64,000 nucleotides of DNA from Pseudemcibacter sp038106445. GTDB taxonomy: Bacteria > Pseudomonadota > Alphaproteobacteria > Sphingomonadales > Emcibacteraceae. The position numbers were made by a program, and so were the translations under genes. Positions 1 to 7,869 of this stretch are shown one piece after another. The DNA is taken from NCBI GenBank assembly GCA_038106445.1, contig JAYODU010000002.1, positions 1-64,000 of the forward strand, in the 5' to 3' direction. The notes beneath the pieces were generated by a model that was not told the DNA's origin, searched no databases, and saw only the letters and a program-made list of their open reading frames with translations. Within the stretch, counting starts at the first letter, position 1; each line of letters begins with the position of its first letter.

Positions 1-1
1 T

Positions 2-160
2 TACAGCACAGTGGGGCTTGGCTGTATCCTGACGTGGGCGTATGCAGGGTCAAGAATAGCTGGATTTCTTAATAAAACCATATACTTGCGTGTATTTAAT
101 TTGACCATTGGTGTAATGCTGATTATCATTGCTCTCTCTTTATCAAATTTTCAGGGATAG
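2..160 (+). CDS. LysE-family amino acid exporter, C-terminal part (cut by window start)
   Basis: An open frame enters from the left edge and ends with TAG at 158-160, giving about 52 residues. It contains the AYAGSRIAGFL stretch and a final hydrophobic helix. The two following genes have the matching C-terminal pattern (AGSKI..FL, then a last membrane helix). It is therefore the end of a third LysE/RhtB-type inner-membrane exporter. The next start codon lies only 7 bases downstream, so it probably belongs to the same operon. The N-terminal part is outside the window. Confidence 0.8.
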   Translation, partial: YSTVGLGCILTWAYAGSRIAGFLNKTIYLRVFNLTIGVMLIIIALSLSNFQG

Positions 161-167
161 GGCGGTA

Positions 168-755
168 ATGTCACTTTTTATACCAATGTTTATTTATGCT
201 TTTTCCATGGGGATAACACCGGGGCCGAATAACCTGATTGCCCTTACCACAGGCGTTAATTACGGATTTAAAAAAGCGCTTCCCTTTACCTTTGGCGTGA
301 TGGTTGGATTTAATATGTTGCTAGCACTTGTCGGGTTCGGGATTGGCGGATTAATTGCCGAGAACCAGACAGTTATGAGAGTTCTTTCCTATATCGGGAT
401 CGGGTTTATTTGTTATATCGGTTATAAAATTGTTATAGCCCCCACAGAAATTAAAAAAGCGGATGACAATAATCCGGGATTTTTCCATGGCATGGCATTG
501 CAGATTATTAATCCAAAGGCATGGACCGCCTGTATTGGCGGGATTGCCGCCTTTAATATTGCGGGAAACACAGAATCCATACTGCTTTATATGGCGATTT
601 CCATTTTTGTCGTTTTATTTTGTGTTGGTGTGTGGGCCTATGCTGGATCAAAAATCACAAAATTTTTACAGGATCAAAAGAACCATAAACGATTTAATAT
701 TATCATGGGAAGTTCATTAATTTTGCTTGCCTTTTATCTGATATTCGCTGGATAG
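168..755 (+). CDS. LysE/RhtB-family amino acid exporter
   Basis: This is a 195-residue polytopic inner-membrane protein. The N-terminal helix is followed by the family signature TPGPNN. A second conserved block, INPKAW, lies mid-protein, and the C-terminus has the AGSKI-loop-helix ending of LysE-type exporters. I chose ATG 168 over the upstream in-frame ATG at 129 because 129 lies inside the preceding gene and MSLFIPMFIYAFSMGITPGP is the usual N-terminus. Members of the family expel amino acids such as lysine, homoserine or threonine; the substrate cannot be read from sequence. Three bases separate it from the next paralogue. Confidence 0.9.
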   Translation: MSLFIPMFIYAFSMGITPGPNNLIALTTGVNYGFKKALPFTFGVMVGFNMLLALVGFGIGGLIAENQTVMRVLSYIGIGFICYIGYKIVIAPTEIKKADDNNPGFFHGMALQIINPKAWTACIGGIAAFNIAGNTESILLYMAISIFVVLFCVGVWAYAGSKITKFLQDQKNHKRFNIIMGSSLILLAFYLIFAG

Positions 756-758
756 GTA

Positions 759-1361
759 ATGTTGGCATTCATTTTCGCGACAATATTTTATGCTTTTTCC
801 ATGTCCATTACACCGGGCCCAACAAATATCATCATGATGAGTACCGGGCTAAATTACGGGTTTAAAAGCACTCTGGCGTTTGCGACCGGGGCGACAGTAG
901 GATTTATTAGTCTGGTTTTGATCGTCGCGCTTGGTTTCGGCGAGGTCATGACGGAAAATGATGAACTGATGCAGATCTTAAGTTATATCGGAGCAATGCT
1001 AATTGCCTATATGGGGTATCAGATTGCTTTTCCAGTTCGTAATGTTGAAGAAACGGAATATGCCCGCCCAAGTTTCCTACAGGGAGCATTACTGCAATGG
1101 ATCAACCCGAAATCCTGGATCGCCTGCCTTGCGGGTGTAAGCGGATTTAATCTTGCTGTTGGTGGTGAAAGATTATTGGTTTATGTCATATTTTATATGA
1201 TCGTTGGGTATGGTTGTGTGCTTGCCTGGGGGTTAGCAGGATCAAAAATAAGCGTTTTTTTAAAAGATTACAAAAAACTTCGCTTGTTTAATTTCATAAT
1301 GGGAGGTAGTCTACTACTTGTGGCCATTTATCTGGCATTTTTAGATAAGGGAACATTATGA
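759..1361 (+). CDS. LysE/RhtB-family amino acid exporter
   Basis: This 200-residue paralogue of the preceding gene has TPGPTN in the first loop, INPKSW in the middle and AGSKISVFLKD before the last helix. It starts three bases after the upstream stop, and its TGA overlaps the ATG of the dehydrogenase-like gene in an ATGA motif, so translation is probably coupled. Three tandem LysE genes joined to a homoserine-dehydrogenase-like enzyme suggest export of an aspartate-family amino acid or an analogue. That is an inference from context. Confidence 0.9.
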   Translation: MLAFIFATIFYAFSMSITPGPTNIIMMSTGLNYGFKSTLAFATGATVGFISLVLIVALGFGEVMTENDELMQILSYIGAMLIAYMGYQIAFPVRNVEETEYARPSFLQGALLQWINPKSWIACLAGVSGFNLAVGGERLLVYVIFYMIVGYGCVLAWGLAGSKISVFLKDYKKLRLFNFIMGGSLLLVAIYLAFLDKGTL

Positions 1362-2353
1362 GGGAAATTAAGACCGCTCTGTTCGGTCTTGGGAATGTTA
1401 ATAGTAATCTGCTGAATATACTTGATGATAGGGAAAAGCTATTATCGGAACAGCATAACTTGTCTTTCAAGGTAGTTGCAGTAGGTGACAGCAGTGGTTA
1501 CGCTTTCAATATCGACGGCTTTGGAAAAAAATTTATTGTTTCACATAAGGAAAGCGGTAGGCCTGTTTCCGACCTTGACGGCTATACGGCGCTGTATCAA
1601 CCGCTAGATGATATTGATTTATTATTTGAAGCAACACCGGTTGAACCGGAAACCGGTGGTAAAGCACTGGAAACCACACGCGAAGCCCTTTCGCGCGGTG
1701 TTAGTGTTGTTTTGGCAAACAAGGGGCCTGTTGTTCACGCATTTCAGGAATTGAAGCAGCTGGCAGCCGATAATAATTGCGGGCTTGAATTTTCAGCAAC
1801 AGTATGTGGCGGACTTCCCGTTTTAAATATCGCATCCAGGGATATGATCGCAGGGAAAGCGATCAAATTTTCCGGCATTTTCAACGGCACATGTAATTTT
1901 ATTCTTGATGCTCTGTCAAAGGGGATGAGTTTTGAAGCTGCCGTGCGTGAAGCGCAAAAAGTAGGAGCGGCGGAAGCCGAACCAAGTCTTGATACGGATG
2001 GATGGGATACGGCATTCAAGCTTTTGATCCTTGCCAATACAATACATGATAAAGACTACACACTTGATGATATCCAAGTAACCGGTATTGGGAATATTAC
2101 GCCGGATATGATAAAGAAGGAAGAACAAAAAGGTAATAAAATAAAGCTGATAGCAAAATGTGAGGGTGGTAACCTTACGGTCGCTCCAACAGTTGTTGAA
2201 AATGACAGTTTTCTTGGAAGTTGCGATGGCTGGGAAATGGGGGTTGAAATCCATTCTGACATCTACGGTATCAGTTATCATAAGCTTTATGAAAAAGAAC
2301 CAATACCGACAGCCGCATCGATGATGCGTGATGCGGTCAATATTTTTGCCTGA
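1358..2353 (+). CDS. Homoserine dehydrogenase-like NAD(P)-dependent oxidoreductase
   Basis: This 331-residue protein has an N-terminal Rossmann fold (GLGNVNSNLL near residue 10) and an ANKGPV segment matching the cofactor-binding ANK motif. Its catalytic-domain blocks FNGTCNFIL and SLDTDGWD correspond to the NGTTNYIL and DVDGWD signatures of homoserine dehydrogenase. It lacks the C-terminal ACT domain found in longer, feedback-inhibited enzymes. The family interconverts homoserine and aspartate semialdehyde. It overlaps the upstream exporter by four bases. Its place behind three exporters suggests a specialised, possibly catabolic, paralogue rather than the main threonine/methionine biosynthetic enzyme. 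Confidence 0.85.
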   Translation: MREIKTALFGLGNVNSNLLNILDDREKLLSEQHNLSFKVVAVGDSSGYAFNIDGFGKKFIVSHKESGRPVSDLDGYTALYQPLDDIDLLFEATPVEPETGGKALETTREALSRGVSVVLANKGPVVHAFQELKQLAADNNCGLEFSATVCGGLPVLNIASRDMIAGKAIKFSGIFNGTCNFILDALSKGMSFEAAVREAQKVGAAEAEPSLDTDGWDTAFKLLILANTIHDKDYTLDDIQVTGIGNITPDMIKKEEQKGNKIKLIAKCEGGNLTVAPTVVENDSFLGSCDGWEMGVEIHSDIYGISYHKLYEKEPIPTAASMMRDAVNIFA

Positions 2354-2446
2354 CGTAATTTAATCCGTTTAAAATTGTAATCATCATTTACATTGCTTTC
2401 ATGATTTTTTAGTAATTCTTTTGTCTCATCATATGGAGCAGTCGCA

Positions 2447-3106
2447 GTGAGTACAGATAGTTTTCGGGGGACAAATAGAGATAAGGCAAGCTTTGAACAG
2501 ATATTCGGGCTTTGTAAGCTTTTATGGACGGATGAAAAACTGCATCCGGCATTTGTGCGTGTGGGCGTTCTTGGTTATTTCGAAATGGATGAATATTTAC
2601 GTGTTCATGAAACCGTAACCCGTTACTGGCAGGAATTGGGCGGGGATATATATCTTGGGGATTTGTTCCTTTCAGAAGCCATTGTCCGCAACGTAGCAGC
2701 AGATGTTTACCCGGAAATCGATTGCGAAGCATCCCGTAACTTTATCCAGCGACACAGGCCGTTGAGGCACGAAGACGGTAGCCTGATGCATGGTGTACCG
2801 GCCAGTGTTGATGAGGTTCTTGAGCTTATTGAAGACCTTCGGGGCATGATTAGAGTAAAGGAACTTTGTGATCAGGCGCAGCAAGCCTATGAAGCCGGTG
2901 ACCGGAAAAAAATCGAAAAAATAATTGCCGAGGAAAATTATCTTGCCGAACGCTATCGCCGCAAAAAGGGTTATATGGAAAAAATGGGTTATTCCGAAGC
3001 ATTCACCGTGCTTCGTGATCTGCTAAGTGGCGAATATAAACAGGATATCAATTCAGAACGCCTGCGCGCACGCGTAGAGCAGGGGCTCCAGTTCTGGAAT
3101 TATTAG
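2447..3106 (+). CDS. Hypothetical cytoplasmic protein
   Basis: This 219-residue soluble protein has no signal peptide or membrane segment. The frame starts with GTG at 2447, eight bases behind a GGAG ribosome-binding site; no in-frame ATG fits better. The C-terminal third is strongly charged and helical (AGDRKKIEKIIAEENYLAERYRRKK), consistent with a coiled or helical hairpin. I do not recognise a family. It follows the dehydrogenase after 93 bases on the same strand and may be independent of that operon. Confidence 0.75.
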   Translation: MSTDSFRGTNRDKASFEQIFGLCKLLWTDEKLHPAFVRVGVLGYFEMDEYLRVHETVTRYWQELGGDIYLGDLFLSEAIVRNVAADVYPEIDCEASRNFIQRHRPLRHEDGSLMHGVPASVDEVLELIEDLRGMIRVKELCDQAQQAYEAGDRKKIEKIIAEENYLAERYRRKKGYMEKMGYSEAFTVLRDLLSGEYKQDINSERLRARVEQGLQFWNY

Positions 3107-3212
3107 AAACAAAGATCCAGAAAACCCTTAAAAATCTTAGCCAATTAACTATTAGACCTTTCAAAATCAGTGTGTAAACTTCAAACCTTACACCTAAGAG
3201 TAGGGGGTGGTT

Positions 3213-3576
3213 ATGCATATTATAATCGGATTTCTTATTGCGCTGGGTACTGTTTTATTTGCGCTCAACAGACTTCAGTCGAATGGACTGGATTTAAATG
3301 CTTTTAATCCATTTACATGGTTTCGACGACATAAATGGAAACAGAGCGGCGGCCTTCATGATGGCAAAAATTTATTCTGAAGGAATTGGTGTTGATCCAG
3401 ACCATAGGAAAGCCAGTTTTTATAAAAAACATGCAGAAAATTTATTTGTAGAGATTTCAGAGCAGTCCACGCAATATACGGTGCGCGTTAAAAAGCTATA
3501 CGACAATATGGAAAGGACTGACAAGAAAAACAGTTTCGAATTATACGCTTTTACGGTTCGCAAAAAGCCAATCTAA
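3213..3576 (+). pseudogene. Membrane-anchored Sel1-type protein, frame-disrupted by an internal deletion
   Basis: Frame 1 opens at ATG 3213 with a hydrophobic anchor (MHIIIGFLIALG) and a short NPFTWFRRHKW segment, then stops at 3378-3380. From about 3335 a second frame carries a Sel1-like repeat (AAAFMMAKIYSEGIGVDPDH) and runs to TAA 3574-3576. In that frame the segment before the repeat looks like non-coding overlap. The simplest reading is one former gene with an N-terminal membrane anchor and C-terminal Sel1 repeats, in which an internal deletion joined the halves out of frame. A weak alternative is two small overlapping genes. Confidence 0.55.
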
Positions 3577-3596
3577 AACCAAGATAGTTTGTAGTT

Positions 3597-4397
3597 CTAT
3601 AGCGAATTATTCGGAAAGATCATTGTCCGCCACATATGAGCCGATGGGCTTCCATCATATCCAAGTCCATCTTCCGGATCACGCCAGTTACGGGCAATAA
3701 TGTCATGGAAATCTTCCAATTTCACCTGAACATTAGGATCAAATGAATACACATCGTTAATGCAAATCTGACGTGCCGACATATACCATTTATGGTTTCG
3801 GGCATACTCACCTTCCTTAAATATATAAGGTTCGGGTTTATAGTCTTCACCGAAATATCGGATATAGGCTTCAGGGTAGGGATAGCCCACATCCTCATCA
3901 GGGATAAAACGAAGCGATTGGTGATAGCGAATGGCCCAGGATACTTCCTCATCAACATATGGTTCGATCAGTTGTGCACCATAATAACCATGATCACCGT
4001 TTATATAGGCCGTCACGGAAATATCATGCAGCAGACACGCAAGAACCATTTTTTCAGGAAGGCCGTTTAACTTTGCCAGTCTTGCGGATTGCAGCAAATG
4101 GCTAGAATGTCCGATACGTTTATCAAAAAATTCGAGTAATGTCGGTTTATCGGACATTTTCGGAAGCCGGGGATCATGCCCCATATGCCTGTATTGCCCG
4201 GCGATACGTGGCCCACGTTCCCAGCTGTTATCCACGCCGTAAGCGCGGCATATTGGTGATTTTGAGACATGACCCAGTTTTTCTTCATCAAGCTCCTGTG
4301 CCATCGCCATTTCAAGGGCGTCTGCCTTTTCATTTGCATTCATTGCAGCGAGTGCTCCGGCGCCGCCAACAAAGGCTAAAAATTTCCGTCTGTCCAT
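3597..4397 (-). CDS. Tat-exported HD-domain protein
   Basis: This 266-residue protein begins MDRRKFLAFVGGAGALAAM, a twin-arginine type signal, so export by Tat is likely. The mature part carries an HD-type metal-binding pattern: histidines near residues 97 and 100, the HD pair at 124-125 (CLLHD), a further histidine at 136 and another at about 159. HD proteins are usually metal-dependent phosphohydrolases, but some members are oxygenases and the substrate here is unknown. The gene is isolated, with 322 bases upstream holding no gene. Confidence 0.8.
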   Translation of the reverse strand: MDRRKFLAFVGGAGALAAMNANEKADALEMAMAQELDEEKLGHVSKSPICRAYGVDNSWERGPRIAGQYRHMGHDPRLPKMSDKPTLLEFFDKRIGHSSHLLQSARLAKLNGLPEKMVLACLLHDISVTAYINGDHGYYGAQLIEPYVDEEVSWAIRYHQSLRFIPDEDVGYPYPEAYIRYFGEDYKPEPYIFKEGEYARNHKWYMSARQICINDVYSFDPNVQVKLEDFHDIIARNWRDPEDGLGYDGSPSAHMWRTMIFPNNSL

Positions 4398-4719
4398 GAT
4401 ATCCTCCCGTTTTATTTAAATATGTAATCATAGTTCATAGCCAAATGTCAATGGTATCGCTGCTTTGGGGCGATTCGCTGTAATTGTAATAACCGTTTCT
4501 CGCATAGTAAGAAAAATTGTCATTCAGGAAAGTCCATTGGATAAAACAGTTTGGCAGAAATGAGCGCACAGAAGTTAAAAAATATGGTTAAAAAGTTACC
4601 AAAAATTAACTAATTCTAAATCACTTGAAAAATATGGCGAAAAATATAGGATTATAGAGTGTTTGAGTAACAAAATTGAACGAATTGGGCCGTTCAAAAT
4701 AGTATTTCATGGAGTAATT
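4398..4719. other. Intergenic gap between divergent genes, no recognisable feature
   Basis: These 322 AT-rich bases separate the Tat-HD gene and the interrupted gene starting at 4720. They must hold both promoters, but I see no convincing -35/-10 pair, hairpin, RNA gene or protein remnant. Confidence 0.5.
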
Positions 4720-5070
4720 ATGATTGAGATTAAGCGATTTCCGAGTGGACAGTTTATTGAATTTCTGTAACGGGATATTCTGAAAAGAAAAATAGAAGAT
4801 CTTGAGCCGGAAAATATGCTTGATGGCAAACTCGGTTTTATATGGTTGATATTTGGCACCTGCAGAAGGGATCGTGAGATCCAGTGGACCCACCATAAAT
4901 ATGAACGCAACAGAGCCGTTAAAACGACACTTGCCAAAGCGGATTACCGATGGTCACGCCTTATTAAAGGCAAAGACGTAGAAGAAAAAATCGAGTTTTA
5001 TCATAAAAAGCTCGACCAGGAAGCGAAACGTCGGGGCTGGGTTATCCTTGGTGCACAACACCCGGAATAA
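4720..5070 (+). pseudogene. Small basic protein gene interrupted by one in-frame TAA
   Basis: A GGAG ribosome-binding site at 4711-4714 precedes ATG 4720. The frame reads sixteen codons (MIEIKRFPSGQFIEFL), meets TAA at 4768-4770 and then continues uninterrupted in the same frame to the stop at 5068-5070. The region between the stop and the next in-frame ATG (4816) still looks protein-coding (RDILKRKIEDLEPENM). One A-to-T change of an AAA lysine codon would explain it. The C-terminal 84 residues are basic and unrecognised. Translation could restart at 4816, so a shortened functional protein is possible. Confidence 0.6.
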
Positions 5071-5074
5071 TATA

Positions 5075-5521
5075 TTAATTATTTTCTCTTAGCCAGCGAT
5101 TAGCCATTTCAGTGGCCAGATTAACCTGATCCTGCGCCATATATTGGGCGGTGAAATTTTTGTCAGTAATGGCATCTTTTTCACCGTTTTCCATGGAAAT
5201 TGTATACCACATAATTGCTATTAAATCTCTTCTGGTTACACCTTTGCCATTTTGGTAGATATTGCCAAGCCTATGTTGTGCTATTGAATCCACGGCTAAT
5301 GCCGCTTCTTCAATTTCGTCTACTTTCAAGCTGTCAAGGTGGAATGACACCTTTTCTTTAAGATAACTATCCAGTGGATTTAACACTTTTGTGATAGCCT
5401 GGTTTGACGATATGGTTGATGCTGAGCCTATAATTTCCCCTTCGGCAAAGGAATTTTGCGAAATTCCTACCTTTAAAAGACACAAAGAAAGGCCCAATAC
5501 TTTCTTTTTCTGTTTTAACAT
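5075..5521 (-). CDS. Secreted Sel1-like repeat protein
   Basis: This 148-residue protein has an N-terminal basic stretch plus hydrophobic core ending near SFAEG, consistent with a signal peptide. The C-terminal half is a Sel1-like helical repeat (AQHRLGNIYQNGKGV, then MWYTISMENGEKDA) with the usual final helix of a Sel1 protein (NLATEMANRWLRE). Sel1 repeats mediate protein-protein contacts. It ends five bases from the convergent interrupted gene on the other strand. Other Sel1 proteins in this window lie near 22.6 kb and 44.5 kb. Confidence 0.75.
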   Translation of the reverse strand: MLKQKKKVLGLSLCLLKVGISQNSFAEGEIIGSASTISSNQAITKVLNPLDSYLKEKVSFHLDSLKVDEIEEAALAVDSIAQHRLGNIYQNGKGVTRRDLIAIMWYTISMENGEKDAITDKNFTAQYMAQDQVNLATEMANRWLRENN

Positions 5522-5693
5522 TTTTCTGTCCCTCAGTTTTAACGCAAATACTACATTACAACTGCCTACAGGATATTTGAGACATGTAAAAATTTAGTTA
5601 AGTTTTAGATATTTAGACTATTTATATAGGATTTATTCAATCGTAAGTAGTCGCTTATTAATACATGTTATTGATAAACATACGTAAATTTAA

Positions 5694-6149
5694 TTATCTG
5701 TTGCGCTGATAATCATCTGATGAATATGGGCGTCGCATACTGAATGCATCCGGTGTATCACCAAACTTCATAAGATAGTTTAGTTTTTCTTTAGCTTCAA
5801 AAAGGGTTGGTGTGTGGTCGTTATCGACCCACCACATAACATGGTTTGGGCCGCTCATTTTTTCAAACCATTCATAGCGACGTTTCAGGAAATCCACATG
5901 TCCGGTCCTGAGCATGTAGTTTTTGAGAGAATCCATATCGGTCCAGACGGACAAATTTACTAAAACCAGTGGATCATCAAATGGCTTTATTCCCGTTGCA
6001 TTGCCATTTTCGTCCTGAAGCCGCCATATAAAACCCGGGGACGCGTCGGCGATTGCATTAACTGGATTTAGATTATCCATGAATTCCTTCATGGTTGGGC
6101 TATCCGATGGCGCTTTCATTTTTGCGATATTGAGTTGGGCGAGATGTAT
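5694..6149 (-). CDS. DUF3291-family protein, probable AUA (or lost) start codon
   Basis: The conserved DUF3291 N-terminus (HLAQLNIAKMK) lies in frame upstream of the first ATG (6117-6119). At the position expected for the initiator the codon is ATA (6147-6149). It sits six bases behind a good AGGAAG ribosome-binding site, whereas the internal ATG has none. The rest, about 140 residues, is the usual DUF3291 domain with VNLSVWTDMDSLKNY and a C-terminal HVMWW strand. Its function is unknown; the fold resembles small dimeric monooxygenase-like proteins. Either the gene uses a rare AUA start or its ATG has mutated. Confidence 0.7.
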   Translation of the reverse strand: MHLAQLNIAKMKAPSDSPTMKEFMDNLNPVNAIADASPGFIWRLQDENGNATGIKPFDDPLVLVNLSVWTDMDSLKNYMLRTGHVDFLKRRYEWFEKMSGPNHVMWWVDNDHTPTLFEAKEKLNYLMKFGDTPDAFSMRRPYSSDDYQRNR

Positions 6150-6231
6150 TTTTTTCTTCCTTAATTAATGTCTTATTATTGACTTTATGTTATGAGAGAA
6201 GAATGTAAAGTAAAATAAGAAGAGTTTAATT

Positions 6232-6693
6232 ATGAAAAAAGTCATCACGATTATTGCAGTATTTATGTGTTCCATTACAAGTGCCTATTCTGGGGAACAT
6301 GCAACGCGGCTTTCACAGTGTCTTGTTAGCAACACAACTCCTGATGATAAAGCCCTTCTGACAAGTTGGGTGTTTACGACACTCGCGAAACATCCAAACC
6401 TTGCAAATAATCCGAATATGAGTGATATGGTTTCCATTGCTCAGGGGGTTCGTAGCGGTGCTGATAGGGATATGGCGCAACTGGTTGAAAAATTCATTTA
6501 TGATAAATGTAATGAAGAACTAAAAGCTGCAGTGAAAAATGAAGGACCCATGGCTATTCAAAGCAGCATCAGATCATATGTTGAACAAACGGGTCGTGAA
6601 ATTTTACAGCACCCGAGCGTCGCAGGCAGCATAGGTGGTGTGGCGAGCCAGATGGATGCACAGCGATTGCTTCAGGCATTGATGTCGCAATAA
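6232..6693 (+). CDS. Secreted hypothetical protein
   Basis: This 153-residue protein has a clear signal peptide (MKKVITIIAVFMCSITSAYS) and a small mature domain. Two cysteines, near residues 30 and 93, could form a disulfide bond. The sequence is helical and not recognised. It ends directly against the convergent TPR gene (stop at 6693, next gene ends at 6694). Confidence 0.75.
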   Translation: MKKVITIIAVFMCSITSAYSGEHATRLSQCLVSNTTPDDKALLTSWVFTTLAKHPNLANNPNMSDMVSIAQGVRSGADRDMAQLVEKFIYDKCNEELKAAVKNEGPMAIQSSIRSYVEQTGREILQHPSVAGSIGGVASQMDAQRLLQALMSQ

Positions 6694-7629
6694 TCAGGAA
6701 AGTAGCTCCGCAGCTTCAGTTTTAAGAGATTTTACGTCTTCATTTCTACCGATCGACGCATATAACGTTGCCGCTTCGTTATAATAGGCGGCAGCTTTTC
6801 TTTCGGTTCCCAGTTTTTTTTCAAGTCTAGCCATATGATGAACAACAACCGCTTCGCGGTAGGTATCATTCTGGATTTTATAGAGTTCTCTGGCGGTTAT
6901 GTATTCACGTAACGATGCGTCATAATTTTCAACACCAGCTTCAAGAATACCGAGATTCCAGTTAAGGTTGGCTTGCCCGGCCGTATTTGGCTGATTTTGA
7001 TAAGTATCGGATGCCTGACGGTATAAAAACCTTGCCCGCCGGTCATTGCCAATATCTCGTTCCAGGTTTCCAACCCGTGTAAAGAGTAGCCCAACCTGTT
7101 CATGATTTTCTGTATCCTGTGCAATTTTTAATGCATCATAAAGATGCGCACGAGCCGCATCAAACCGGTTCAGGCGTAATTTTATATCCGCATGTTTTTT
7201 AAATAGGGTAATCTGGGCTCCAGTGTCATTATATTGCTGCGCAAGTCGAAGGGCCGCATCATAATGAAACAGTGCTTCACGGGGATTAGATAATCTTTCA
7301 TCAATTTCACCGAGCTTTCCAAGCGCAACAAACATACCGCGGCCATAACTTTCTTTTCTGAAAATTTGATATGCATCATCAAAGGCCTTGTGTGCGGCAT
7401 TTAATTGACCGTTATTTGCAAGATCATAGCCCCGGTTAAGGGCATCGTTGCCATTCATTTGCGGCTTCAGAAGGAAATTGGCAGTAAGTCCGGCGATCAT
7501 GGCTATAATCAATGATATGATGATGAATGTTCGCAGTGAAATACGGCGGGAATAATAGCGAACATAACCCCCGACGACATAGGCGGCGACGAAAGCACGG
7601 GACAATAATGCGGTCAAATGGTTGCTCAT
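6694..7629 (-). CDS. Membrane-anchored tetratricopeptide (TPR) repeat protein
   Basis: This 311-residue protein has one membrane helix near residues 34-55 (FIIISLIIAMIAGLTANFLL). At least five TPR-like helix pairs follow (for example REALFHYDAALRLAQQYND and RRARFLYRQASDTYQ). The repeat region is predicted to lie in the periplasm. TPR proteins act as scaffolds; no catalytic domain is visible. A 240-base gap lies upstream. Confidence 0.8.
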   Translation of the reverse strand: MSNHLTALLSRAFVAAYVVGGYVRYYSRRISLRTFIIISLIIAMIAGLTANFLLKPQMNGNDALNRGYDLANNGQLNAAHKAFDDAYQIFRKESYGRGMFVALGKLGEIDERLSNPREALFHYDAALRLAQQYNDTGAQITLFKKHADIKLRLNRFDAARAHLYDALKIAQDTENHEQVGLLFTRVGNLERDIGNDRRARFLYRQASDTYQNQPNTAGQANLNWNLGILEAGVENYDASLREYITARELYKIQNDTYREAVVVHHMARLEKKLGTERKAAAYYNEAATLYASIGRNEDVKSLKTEAAELLS

Positions 7630-7869
7630 ATCTTTATATTACTAGAATATATATAAAACACAAAGACATGTGATAACAAATTTAATTTGTGATATGGTAA
7701 CCAAAACTGGAAACAGTTTAGCAAATAAAGTGAGACCGGAATATGACCCTTTTGCGATTTTGATGTATAATTGAAACAGAAATAATATCCGCTTCCGCTT
7801 GCCCCCATGCGCTTGGTCGTGCTAGCGTATTTTCATAAAATTTTAGGGACTTGAACAAGGGATAATCAC

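Noticed and set aside
4720..5070. Stop-codon readthrough or code change
   Set aside because: TAA, TAG and TGA all terminate intact genes in this window and no recoding signal was seen around 4768; mutation is simpler.
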